A DNA stretch of 64,000 bases from Shimia sp040225985 (GTDB lineage Bacteria > Pseudomonadota > Alphaproteobacteria > Rhodobacterales > Rhodobacteraceae), in assembly GCF_040225985.1 (NCBI RefSeq), contig NZ_JBBPEU010000003.1, forward strand, positions 226,604 to 290,603. Direction: 5' to 3'. The notes under the pieces were generated by a model. It did no database searches and was not told where the DNA came from. It saw nothing but the letters and a program-made list of their open reading frames with translations. Below are positions 1 to 7,346 of this stretch, piece after piece. Numbering within the stretch: the first letter of the stretch is position 1; each line of letters opens with the position of its first letter. Both the position numbers and the translations under genes were made by a program.

Positions 1-1505
1 CTGTCAATAAGCTCTTCGAAATTTGAAGAGCCGGTGCGCTCCATCTGTGGAACGTGGGCAAAGATAACCGAGCGCAGTTCCTTCTCGAATTCATTAGACT
101 TACCACTGACGTGGTCATTGCAAAGTGCCTCAAACCTCCCCTGTGGAATGTATCGCACCAGTTCGACAAGTTCTGGTTCAGGGTCATCAGAAAGGAGTTC
201 CTTGCGACTATTGCCAGAAATCCATGTCAGTTCACCTTCAAAGAACTTTGCAGGTTCTCCAGATTTTCCTCTGAACCTGTCTTTCCGCAAAAATGAAAAG
301 TACGCTTTCTGCTGCGACTGACCCAGCAAAGCAATGATATCTGCGAGCGCGCTCTTGCCACTTCCTTTGTTACCGATGATTGCGACTAGGTCGGGGTTTA
401 GGACCAAATCACAGTTCGCGAGCCAATTGGGAGTTCCTGGAGGGGCCGTATTTTTTCGAACGGCTAAGCGATCTATATAGAAGGTCTTGTTCTCATCGAT
501 CCTTACCAGTTTGGCAGGGCTTTCACCAATGTACGAGCGATTTGCTGGCTCTTTTATTGCTTGATGCAGCCCTTCCCAAGTCGGGTTAGCCTTTATCCAA
601 GTTTTCTTGCCAGACGGGAAGTCTCCGTAGCCGCGACTATCGTTCGAACCGCTTTTGCCAACGAAGCGGTGTGCATCACTACCGGAGACAGCAAGCCTAG
701 CTTTTCCAGAAAGAGCATCTTGAAAGGCTCTAAACCATTTCTTGTTTCCTTCAGTTTCGACACCAGCAAAAGCAGCCCACTGATCGTATTTTCGCGCTTC
801 GAAGATCGGTGGTAGCGTGAATAGGCTCATTGTGAACGCGTAGTGCTCGTTCCAATCAATTTTTTCCAAGCCGTCGCTTGTCGAAAATGGCATAAAGGCA
901 AGAGCCATACCTTCAGCTACAGAATTTACGGCTTCTTCATAGGATTCACGTGTAATTTCTGCAATTTTGCTTCCGACCGCCAATGCCTTGCTTTCGCAGT
1001 TCGAAATCTCATTTTTGGAAGTGCCGAGTTTGGTAAGTTTGTCTTCGCCCGCTTTACGCGCGTAGTCCGCAATTGCGGCAGGTGACAAAGGCCTTCTGAT
1101 GATTTCAAGTTTCAGCGTCGACAGGAAATCCCGAAGATGCTGATCATCAATCTTATCCGAAAACACGACATGTGCATTCAAGCGTACAGTTGTCGGTGTG
1201 CATATCCGAAGTTCAATTCCCGGGAACACTGTCTTCTTGAGTATTGGAGCACCGTCCTCCGCAAGCCGCTTTTGTAAACGAAACCACCCGTCGAAAGTCC
1301 AGTAATCCATGATTGCAAAAACTTCGGGTTCTGCGCTGTTCATAGCGTCGATCATGTCATCAACGAGACGCTTGTTTTCTTCTTCATCTTCGCCAAATTT
1401 GGCTCCTTCCCAATGAAAGGAAGCGGGTGTGTGAATGTGGAGATCCCATACTCTCCACTCTGAACCTCTGGGATAAGCAGCGATTGCGTCTTTCACTGAA
1501 GTCAT
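1..1505 (-). CDS. TrlF-like PHP-domain ATPase, C-terminus off the left edge
   Basis: The frame stays open from an ATG at 1505 to the window edge, giving about 501 residues and no stop. Near the N-terminus is a PHP metallo-phosphoesterase motif, WDLHIHTPAS, with the HxH pair at residues 23 and 25; further PHP-like pieces are FAIMDYWTFDG and SGSDAH. A Walker A loop, GNKGSGKS, follows near residue 378, the start of an SMC/RecN-type ATPase domain whose remainder is outside the window. This PHP-plus-ATPase layout matches what I recall as the TrlF family, often found on mobile DNA and suspected to act in conflict or defence; the substrate is unknown to me. AGAAGG lies 8 nt before the ATG. The ATG overlaps the stop of the upstream small gene (ATGA), so the two are probably translationally coupled. 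AT-rich codon use agrees with horizontal origin. Confidence 0.8.
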   Translation of the reverse strand, partial: MTSVKDAIAAYPRGSEWRVWDLHIHTPASFHWEGAKFGEDEEENKRLVDDMIDAMNSAEPEVFAIMDYWTFDGWFRLQKRLAEDGAPILKKTVFPGIELRICTPTTVRLNAHVVFSDKIDDQHLRDFLSTLKLEIIRRPLSPAAIADYARKAGEDKLTKLGTSKNEISNCESKALAVGSKIAEITRESYEEAVNSVAEGMALAFMPFSTSDGLEKIDWNEHYAFTMSLFTLPPIFEARKYDQWAAFAGVETEGNKKWFRAFQDALSGKARLAVSGSDAHRFVGKSGSNDSRGYGDFPSGKKTWIKANPTWEGLHQAIKEPANRSYIGESPAKLVRIDENKTFYIDRLAVRKNTAPPGTPNWLANCDLVLNPDLVAIIGNKGSGKSALADIIALLGQSQQKAYFSFLRKDRFRGKSGEPAKFFEGELTWISGNSRKELLSDDPEPELVELVRYIPQGRFEALCNDHVSGKSNEFEKELRSVIFAHVPQMERTGSSNFEELID

Positions 1506-1792
1506 TTCAAAAACCTTCTAAAATGGGTTGTGTGGACGTTGCCAGATTCAGCGGTAAGATGAAAGTTGTAATGGGAAATTTCGAGAAAGTTATAGTGTGG
1601 TGCGTCCAAAGAGAACTCCAGTCGGTCGTCTGTCAGCACCATGAAGATGCCCCTAAAGAGTGTTCTGCGTACCGAGGTGTTCGGCACGAATCGCTTACGA
1701 AACGACTGATCTTTTTCCAAAGTTGGTCTCACATGAAGCCTAGGCTGGTCTCCGACCAACCCGAATCCAACGATTCTCAAACTTTTTTTCAT
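1502..1792 (-). CDS. Small unrecognised protein coupled to the TrlF-like gene
   Basis: A 96-residue frame starting MKKSLRIVGFGLVGDQ and ending HFRRFLK, with its TGA stop overlapping the ATG of the TrlF-like gene. It is basic, with alternating hydrophobic and charged residues that suggest a soluble beta-rich fold, no signal peptide and no membrane segment. I do not recognise a family. The overlap is the main argument that it is real and co-expressed with the ATPase. The start is uncertain: no good ribosome-binding site precedes this ATG, the frame stays open upstream to 1933, and a GTG at 1807 is an alternative. Starting downstream of the inverted repeat at 1871-1898 keeps that repeat in the promoter. 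Confidence 0.5.
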   Translation of the reverse strand: MKKSLRIVGFGLVGDQPRLHVRPTLEKDQSFRKRFVPNTSVRRTLFRGIFMVLTDDRLEFSLDAPHYNFLEISHYNFHLTAESGNVHTTHFRRFLK

Positions 1793-1870
1793 GTCACAGA
1801 AAATCACACGCGATGCTTGTTCGTCGAATTTCTTTCGTAGTTTCAGTCTTGGTTTGTGACGCAAAATGGC

Positions 1871-1898
1871 ATGTCCGAAAATGCGTATTTTCGGACAT
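1871..1898. promoter_or_regulatory. Perfect inverted repeat, probable operator
   Basis: Arms ATGTCCGAAAA and TTTTCGGACAT, 11 bp each and perfectly complementary, flank a 6-base centre TGCGTA. The repeat lies in the divergent region between the TrlF-like unit on the minus strand and the recombinase unit on the plus strand, where a dimeric repressor controlling both could bind. It is not followed by a T-run, so a terminator is unlikely. A recombinase crossover site is the alternative. Confidence 0.5.
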
Positions 1899-2007
1899 TT
1901 AATTACGTAAAAACAAATGCTTGCCAAAACCACCTCCTTCGAACTTACGCTTAGGTGTCGCTGAGCAAAACGACGCGATCATCCACCAAAGCAAGGAGGG
2001 TTCGAAT

Positions 2008-2304
2008 TTGAAAATAGACAAAGAAAACACTCAGGCCAAAACACCAAAACGGGTCAGAAACAGGGAGCAAGTGTCCCGCCTTCGAAGCGTCGAAATCGAT
2101 GTTGACGCCTACCAAAGCCTTCTTGACCAAACCGGCCTAACAGGCGAGCAGCGCGCCGAGTTTCTGGAAGCGATGTGGTCCATTATCGTGGCGTTTATTG
2201 ATCTCGGCTTCGAAGTTCATCCTGTTCAGCAATCCATCGGAAAAACCGAACCAAGACCGCATCTGATGAGAATCGCGAACGAGTTTGTTCGTGATGCAGC
2301 CTGA
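2008..2304 (+). CDS. Small unrecognised protein upstream of the recombinase
   Basis: A TTG at 2008 is chosen because a strong Shine-Dalgarno sequence, AAGGAGGG at 1993-2000, sits 7 nt before it. An upstream in-frame start at 1921 has no such site. The product is about 98 residues: a basic, lysine/arginine-rich N-terminus followed by a predicted helical segment (VDAYQSLLDQTGLTGEQRAE) and a hydrophobic stretch containing FIDLGFEVHPVQQ. It ends 31 nt before the recombinase start, so the two form an operon. By position and size it could be a directionality or accessory factor of the recombinase, but no motif proves that. Confidence 0.65.
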   Translation: MKIDKENTQAKTPKRVRNREQVSRLRSVEIDVDAYQSLLDQTGLTGEQRAEFLEAMWSIIVAFIDLGFEVHPVQQSIGKTEPRPHLMRIANEFVRDAA

Positions 2305-2335
2305 ACGCCCATTCAAACTAGAAAGGAAATTTTCA

Positions 2336-4450
2336 ATGCTCACTGATCTGAAATCTATAACCGCCAGACTATGCTTCATTTACTGCCGCGCCTCCTCCGC
2401 CAAGCAAACAAGCGATGGTGCCGGACTATCCAGTCAAGAACGTAGCTGCCGTGAGTACGCTGAACGGCAAGGTTATGAGGTCGTTGAAGTCTTTACAGAC
2501 GTCATATCGGGCAAGTTCTCTGAACGGCCCGGGATGAACGACCTTCTACAACACCTGCGAAGCGTGAATGGCGCCGACTATGTTGTTGTAGTGGATGACA
2601 TCACGCGGTTTGCCCGGGACGTTTCAACCCATACTGAATTGCGAGAGAAGATCATGTCTTGTGGCGCAAAGATTGAGAGTCCCAAGCAAAAGTTTGGGGA
2701 AGACGCAGGCTCTCGTTTCATTGAGACCATCTTTGCAGCGATTGCGGAGCACGATCGGTTGAAAAACGCCGAACAGTGCAAGAGCAGAACGATTGCTCGG
2801 CTGCAAAACGGCTTTAACGTGTTCAAGGCTCCTCGGGGCTACAAGTATGTAAAAGCCCCCGGCGGCGGTAAGATTATGGTTCCAGATGAGCCGGTCGCCT
2901 CAATTGTCACCGAAGCATTGAATGGCTTCGCATCTGAGCGTTTTCAAACCCAAGCGGAGGTCAAACGGTTCCTCGATTCCAAACCCGAGTATCCGAAGGA
3001 CTACAGGGGTACAGAAGTGCGCTTTGACGGCGTAACCAAACTACTAAAACACGTTTTGTACGCTGGATATCTTGAGAAGAAGGAGTGGGGTGTCGCCCTC
3101 ACCAAGGCTCAGCATGAACCGCTGATCTCATACGACACGTATTTGATCATCCAAGACAGGCTCAATGCAAAGAGCGTTGCCCCGGCTCGCAAGGATATCG
3201 ACAAGGACTTTCCGCTTCGCGGTTTCTTGGTCTGTGAAGCGTGTGGGCGGAGGCTTACATCGGCTTGGTCAAGGAGCCATACCGGGAAGAAATATCCGTA
3301 CTATCTGTGCCAGCAACGAGGTTGCCCACTTAAGGGAAAGTCTATTGCCCGGGATAAGGTTGAGGATCAGTTTGATGAACTATTGAGATCGGTAATTCCA
3401 GATCGAACCACATTCGAACTCGCAGACCGTATGTTTCGCGACGCGTGGGATAAGCGTTCAGGCACTGCCAAAGAGGAATCGAAAAGACTTCGAACCAAGT
3501 CGCGGCAGATTGAGCGGGAATTGTCGGCATTCGTTGAGCGAAGCGTTCAAACCAAGAACGCTGCAGTGATCGAAGCCATCGACAACAAATTAGCCGAGCT
3601 ACAGTCAGAAAAGGTAAAGATTGACGAGGTAGCAGCCAAAACGGCTTGCCCCGCCCGCACATTTGACGAGATGTTCGAACTCGCCATGAGATTTCTCTCA
3701 AGTCCCTACGATATATGGGAAAAAGGCGACTTGGCATCCAAGCGAACAGTGCTTCGGCTGGTTTTTTCTCAGCCACTCGCGCTCAGCTTGAAAGAGGGTA
3801 TTCGAACCCCAAAAACCACCTTTCCGTTCAAGGTGTTACGGTTTCTGTCCAGCTCCGATTGCAAAATGGTGCGGGTGGAGGGACTTGAACCCCCACGCCT
3901 CGCGGCGCCAGAACCTAAATCTGGTGCGTCTACCAATTTCGCCACACCCGCACTGAGCCCGCTGTGTATTTCCGCGCTGCAAGGGTGTCAATCCGTGATT
4001 TTACGCGAGGAACCCGCGTCAGTTGCGCAAGAGCCCCGCCTCCCATCGACGGGCAATCGTGCGGGCGGGCGCGAGGGGGGTGGACCGCGTCAGATCAAGT
4101 TCGGGGAACAGCGACGCCAGCTCGGTTCGGCTGGCCTCGGGCAGGCTGCGCAACCCGTGCAGACCGGGGTTCAGGCTCTCGCTGGGCAGGCCGTCGGAGA
4201 ACAGGATTTCGTGGCGGTCGAACTGCAGGTGAATATAGGTTGTGCCCGCGACAGCAGGGGCAAGAGTGACGGTCCGGTCATTGACCAGATGCACCGCCGC
4301 GACAAGCATTTCTGCTTCGCCGAACAAAAGCTCGGTGCGCCAGTCCTGCAGGAAAATCCGGTGCTGCTGGGACACCAGCATATCCCGGCAAGGGCGGCCT
4401 GGGCCAAAGGCATTCTTGCGGATTCGCACGGGGCGGAAACTGGCCTGTAA
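2336..4450 (+). CDS. Large serine recombinase, frame reads on through tRNA-Leu
   Basis: The chosen ATG at 2336 follows AAAGGAA and precedes MLTDLKSITARLCFIYCRAS. The resolvase domain carries the catalytic serine in YCRASS and the DDITRFARD helix. A recombinase domain follows (roughly residues 170-290), then a zinc ribbon with CEACGRRL and YLCQQRGCP, then a coiled coil around ERELSAF and NKLAELQSEK. Such enzymes integrate and excise mobile DNA through a serine-DNA intermediate. Recognisable family sequence ends near 3860 (after TPKTTFPFKVLRFLSS). Beyond that the frame has no stop: it is antisense to tRNA-Leu (VEGLEPPRLAAPEPKSGAS) and then antisense to the Hint gene as far as 4450. The last 190 or so residues are thus host-derived, and the protein end must differ in the excised form. 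N-terminal and central calls are firm; the real C-terminus is not. Confidence 0.9.
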   Translation: MLTDLKSITARLCFIYCRASSAKQTSDGAGLSSQERSCREYAERQGYEVVEVFTDVISGKFSERPGMNDLLQHLRSVNGADYVVVVDDITRFARDVSTHTELREKIMSCGAKIESPKQKFGEDAGSRFIETIFAAIAEHDRLKNAEQCKSRTIARLQNGFNVFKAPRGYKYVKAPGGGKIMVPDEPVASIVTEALNGFASERFQTQAEVKRFLDSKPEYPKDYRGTEVRFDGVTKLLKHVLYAGYLEKKEWGVALTKAQHEPLISYDTYLIIQDRLNAKSVAPARKDIDKDFPLRGFLVCEACGRRLTSAWSRSHTGKKYPYYLCQQRGCPLKGKSIARDKVEDQFDELLRSVIPDRTTFELADRMFRDAWDKRSGTAKEESKRLRTKSRQIERELSAFVERSVQTKNAAVIEAIDNKLAELQSEKVKIDEVAAKTACPARTFDEMFELAMRFLSSPYDIWEKGDLASKRTVLRLVFSQPLALSLKEGIRTPKTTFPFKVLRFLSSSDCKMVRVEGLEPPRLAAPEPKSGASTNFATPALSPLCISALQGCQSVILREEPASVAQEPRLPSTGNRAGGREGGGPRQIKFGEQRRQLGSAGLGQAAQPVQTGVQALAGQAVGEQDFVAVELQVNIGCARDSRGKSDGPVIDQMHRRDKHFCFAEQKLGAPVLQENPVLLGHQHIPARAAWAKGILADSHGAETGL
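3867..3951 (-). tRNA. tRNA-Leu(UAG), attachment site of the left element
   Basis: Read on the minus strand, acceptor arms GCGGGTG and CACCCGC pair, the D-arm has TTGGTAGACG, the anticodon stem CCAGA/TCTGG encloses TTTAGGT with anticodon TAG, a short variable arm follows, and the T-arm contains GGTTCAAGTCC. CCA is encoded at 3869-3867. At 85 nt with a variable arm this is a class II leucine tRNA. Its 3' end faces the serine recombinase, fitting use as an integration site that leaves an intact tRNA. Confidence 0.96.
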
Positions 4451-5077
4451 ACGCATCCGCATCGGAGATACGGTGCAGGTGCCGATCCAGCGGATCGGTT
4501 GCGGGCCATGGTCCAGAGTTTCGACCAGATCGCCGACCTGCAAGGTTTCAACCGCCCGGTCTTTTTCAGGTGTGCGGATCTGCGTGCCCGGCGTGAAACA
4601 GGGCGGTGCGGCAATTTCGCCTTCGGGCACAGCCGACCCCCCGCTCGGACCTTCCCGCGCCGAAATGACATCCAGCGCGACACCGATGGGTGGAAACTCG
4701 TCCACAAAGGCCAACCCCTCGATGGTCCCGTATGACGGAGATGTCGTGGCAAAATTCACCGACAGAACGCGATAGGTCAGGCCGGTATTGGGGTCCCGCA
4801 GAGTAAATTCATACTCGGCCTCGATACGGGTGTTGTTGGAATAGGTGACCCCATCGAAACTCTGTGTTCCGTCGAGGCGCTGATTGCCGTCATTGTCGTC
4901 GAAATTGATATCCGAACCGCCGTCGCTGACGAAGATCTGCTCCCAGGCATTGTCGTTCAACGTAATCGTTTCGCCCACCAAATGGCTGCCGTCCCCCTGG
5001 GTGACGCCATCAAGCTGCTCTCCGCCAGACACGGAGATATAGGACTCGCCCAGAGCCCAGAAAGAATAATCCGCCAT
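4019..5077 (-). CDS. Hint-domain protein (Hedgehog/intein-type)
   Basis: About 352 residues from ATG 5077 (MADYSFWALGESYISVSGGE). An upstream in-frame start at 5149 is rejected because family members I recall begin close to the MADYSFW motif. The N-terminal half is a beta-rich, aspartate/asparagine-rich region (DDNDGNQRLDG). The second half opens with CFTPGTQIRTPE, the Hint_2 signature whose cysteine would be the nucleophile for self-splicing or cleavage, followed by VETLQVGDLVETLDHGPQPI and later SQQHRI. Such proteins are multiplied in Rhodobacteraceae genomes; they are thought to be exported and self-processed, with unknown function. No cleavable signal peptide is seen. Its 3' end is antisense to the run-through tail of the recombinase. 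Confidence 0.85.
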   Translation of the reverse strand: MADYSFWALGESYISVSGGEQLDGVTQGDGSHLVGETITLNDNAWEQIFVSDGGSDINFDDNDGNQRLDGTQSFDGVTYSNNTRIEAEYEFTLRDPNTGLTYRVLSVNFATTSPSYGTIEGLAFVDEFPPIGVALDVISAREGPSGGSAVPEGEIAAPPCFTPGTQIRTPEKDRAVETLQVGDLVETLDHGPQPIRWIGTCTVSPMRMRLQASFRPVRIRKNAFGPGRPCRDMLVSQQHRIFLQDWRTELLFGEAEMLVAAVHLVNDRTVTLAPAVAGTTYIHLQFDRHEILFSDGLPSESLNPGLHGLRSLPEASRTELASLFPELDLTRSTPLAPARTIARRWEAGLLRN

Positions 5078-5175
5078 TGTTCTGGACCTGCCCGATCCGT
5101 TTTTGTTTCCCGAAATGATAGCTGCACACAGTCTGCCTTGCCAGCCCATTCTGGGTTAAGGGGAAAAACTGTGGC

Positions 5176-6798
5176 CTAGACACCCAGGGCGCGCAGCACG
5201 GCAGGCAACTGTTCGGGCAGGTCTTCTGCGATAAGTCCGGCTCCAAAGCTGCGGGCGCATTCCACATGCAACCAGGCGGCGGTTTCGGCGGCCTGCATGG
5301 GCGCAAGCCCCCGCGCCAAAAGCCCCGTGATGAGCCCCCCCAACACATCCCCCGCCCCGGCCGTAGCCAGCCAGGGGGCCGCGCGGTCATAAACAGCCGC
5401 ATGGAGCGCACACCGGCCGTCCGGCGCAGCAATCACCGTGTCCGCGCCCTTGAACAGCACCACGCACCCTGCCCGTTTTGCCGCCTCGCGGGTGGCGTCG
5501 ACCTTGGAATAGGCTGGCCCATAGGTCGGTGCGGCATCCAGTTTGGCAGCAATCTCGGGGAACAGGCGCTTGAACTCGCCCGCATGCGGCGTCAGCACGC
5601 AGCTGTCGTGCAAAATTTCGAAGAGCTCCTGGGGGTCATCGGCATAGGCCGTCAGTGCATCCGCATCCAACAGCACAGACCGCTTAGGGCGGGTTTGCAC
5701 CCCACCACCCAAAGCGACTGGCACCAACTGCCGCGCCCGCTCCAACCCCAGGCCCGGCCCCAGGCACAAGGCGTTGATCCGCCCGTCTTGCAACACATGC
5801 GCGAAAGCCCCGGCATCGCCCAACTCGCACATCATCAGCGCCGTGATCTGCGCGGCAACCTCGGCTTGCGCGTCATGCGGCACACCCAGCGTCACCAGCC
5901 CCGCTCCAATCCGCAACGCGCCCCGCGCTGCCAAACGCGCAGCACCGGTTTTGCCTGCAGAACCAGACAGGATCAGAGCGTGGCCGTGACAGAATTTGTG
6001 GGACTGCGCCAATTTCCGCGACACATGGGGGCTGACCTCGCGGACGATCCCCGAGCCAAGACGCTGCGCCTCGGTTTGGGCCGAGAGCACATCGTCAAGA
6101 CCAATCGAGGCGACGGCGGCATACCCCGAAAGGCCGCTCCCCTCGGCCAGCACATGCCCCAGCTTTTTGCGATGAAATGACACCGTCAAGTCCGCCGGCA
6201 ACACCGCGCCCAGGGCACGCCCGCTATCCGCACACAGCCCCGACGGAATATCAATCGCGAGACCTTTCGTGCCATGCGTCCTGCACAGTTTTTTCGCGCG
6301 CCCCAAAATCGTGGCAAGCCCCCCCGTGATCGGGCGCCCCAGCCCTGTGCCAAATAGCGCATCCACCAACAAGGTCGCGCCGGAGACACGCTCCACCTGC
6401 TCCATGGTCAGAGCTTCCACCGCGCCCATCTCACACCAGCGGTCGAAATTCACACGCGCATCCGGCGGCAGTTTCCCGGCGTCCCCAAACAGGAACACAT
6501 CCACCTCCCAGCCACGATCTTTCAGCAACCGCGCCACGACAAACCCGTCGCCGCCATTGTTGCCCGGTCCACACAGAACAACGGCCCTTTGCTTCACCTT
6601 CTCAGAAATACTCTGGGGGGAGTCCGAAGGACGGGGGGCAACGCCCCCCTCTCCACCCAACTCAGGCCACTCTTCGAAAATCGCTTTGACCACGCCCTGC
6701 CCGGCCCGTTCCATCAACTCCAGCCCCGTGACGTCGCCCGACTCGATAGCCGCCATTTCAATGGCGCGCATTTGGGCAGATGTGAGCAATTCGGTCAT
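5176..6798 (-). CDS. nnr: Bifunctional NAD(P)HX epimerase/dehydratase
   Basis: The 540-residue product joins an N-terminal YjeF_N epimerase domain (GPGNNGGDGFVVARLL, LVDALFGTGLGRPI, AIDIPSGL) to a C-terminal ADP-dependent dehydratase of the ribokinase fold (LCLGPGLG, LTPHAGEF, FKGADTVIA, GAGDVLGGLITGLLARG). It repairs hydrated NADH and NADPH in the cytosol. Residues about 48-70, between WPEL and RAVVLCGPGN, are not part of the normal fold: they are encoded by a copy of a GC-rich repeat (6592-6658) inserted in frame. The gene stands divergent from glnB-glnA, a neighbourhood I recall from other Rhodobacterales. Confidence 0.94.
   Translation of the reverse strand: MTELLTSAQMRAIEMAAIESGDVTGLELMERAGQGVVKAIFEEWPELGGEGGVAPRPSDSPQSISEKVKQRAVVLCGPGNNGGDGFVVARLLKDRGWEVDVFLFGDAGKLPPDARVNFDRWCEMGAVEALTMEQVERVSGATLLVDALFGTGLGRPITGGLATILGRAKKLCRTHGTKGLAIDIPSGLCADSGRALGAVLPADLTVSFHRKKLGHVLAEGSGLSGYAAVASIGLDDVLSAQTEAQRLGSGIVREVSPHVSRKLAQSHKFCHGHALILSGSAGKTGAARLAARGALRIGAGLVTLGVPHDAQAEVAAQITALMMCELGDAGAFAHVLQDGRINALCLGPGLGLERARQLVPVALGGGVQTRPKRSVLLDADALTAYADDPQELFEILHDSCVLTPHAGEFKRLFPEIAAKLDAAPTYGPAYSKVDATREAAKRAGCVVLFKGADTVIAAPDGRCALHAAVYDRAAPWLATAGAGDVLGGLITGLLARGLAPMQAAETAAWLHVECARSFGAGLIAEDLPEQLPAVLRALGV
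6592..6658 (-). repeat. GC-rich palindromic repeat copy 1, inside nnr
   Basis: Minus strand: a hairpin core GGGGGGCGTTGCCCCCC, then GTCCTTCGGAC, then CCCCAGAGTATTTCTGAG and AAGGTGAAG. The same order (GC hairpin, second small palindrome, CCCC-GAGTATTTT, GTGAAG) occurs at 27404-27482, and a more diverged copy at 33888-33942. Here it is translated in frame as part of nnr. Confidence 0.8.
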
Positions 6799-6971
6799 TT
6801 TCTGATCTCTCGCGATTCAATTTGGCGCGTTTTTCGCGCACATTGCCTAATTTTTAATCACCACCAACGGAATCCCCTGCCCCGTTGGCCCCGCGTCACC
6901 TTAGACAATTGTGACCCCTGCACGAAAGTGGTCTGTCAGGTTCCGACAACTCAGGTGAGGAGAATCCCGAG

Positions 6972-7310
6972 ATGAAAAAAATCGAAGCGATCATCAAGCC
7001 GTTCAAGCTGGATGAAGTCAAAGAAGCCCTTCAAGACGCGGGTATCCAGGGCCTGAGCGTGATCGAAGTCAAAGGTTTCGGACGTCAGAAAGGCCACACG
7101 GAACTGTATCGCGGCGCGGAATATGTCGTGGACTTTCTGCCCAAGGTCAAAATCGAGGTCGTCCTTGATGACGATCAGGTTGACGGCGCGATCGAGGCGA
7201 TCGTTGACGCCGCAAAAACCGACAAGATCGGCGACGGCAAGATTTTCGTCAGCCCTGTCGAGCAAGCCATCCGCATCCGGACCGGTGAATCCGGCTCGGA
7301 CGCCCTGTAA
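6972..7310 (+). CDS. glnB: Nitrogen regulatory protein P-II
   Basis: The 112-residue product has the P-II start MKKIEAIIKPFKLDEVKEAL, the T-loop with uridylylation target Tyr51 in RGAEYVVDF, the B-loop near GDGKIFVSPVEQA and a C-terminal IRIRTGE. P-II trimers sense 2-oxoglutarate, ATP/ADP and (through uridylylation) glutamine, and control glutamine synthetase adenylylation and NtrBC. The start has GAGGAG 9 nt upstream. It is 36 nt before glnA, the classic alphaproteobacterial glnBA operon. The 170-nt region before it should hold nitrogen-regulated promoters, but I see no unambiguous sigma-54 or NtrC site. Confidence 0.97.
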   Translation: MKKIEAIIKPFKLDEVKEALQDAGIQGLSVIEVKGFGRQKGHTELYRGAEYVVDFLPKVKIEVVLDDDQVDGAIEAIVDAAKTDKIGDGKIFVSPVEQAIRIRTGESGSDAL

Positions 7311-7346
7311 TCCACCCATTCTATCTGTAACAGAAGGAAATAGAGA

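Larger units (their letters stand above)
1..3870. mobile_element. End of an element integrated at tRNA-Leu
   Basis: This stretch is clearly more AT-rich than the chromosome from 3.9 kb on. It ends at the 3' end of a tRNA-Leu gene, and the gene next to that tRNA is a large serine recombinase, the usual arrangement of a tRNA-integrated island with its integrase at the junction. Cargo visible here is a TrlF-like PHP/ATPase gene and two small genes. The other end, and the second copy of the attachment core, lie beyond the left edge, so size and type (prophage, ICE or island) cannot be told. No phage structural or conjugation genes are visible. Confidence 0.75.

Noticed and set aside
1427..1840. 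137-codon plus-strand frame in the island
   Set aside because: Antisense to the start of the TrlF-like gene and its coupled small gene; no ribosome site and no recognisable protein.
6799..6971. Sigma-54/NtrC sites before glnB
   Set aside because: Expected from other alphaproteobacteria, but I found no convincing TGGC-N8-TTGC or NtrC dyad; not called.
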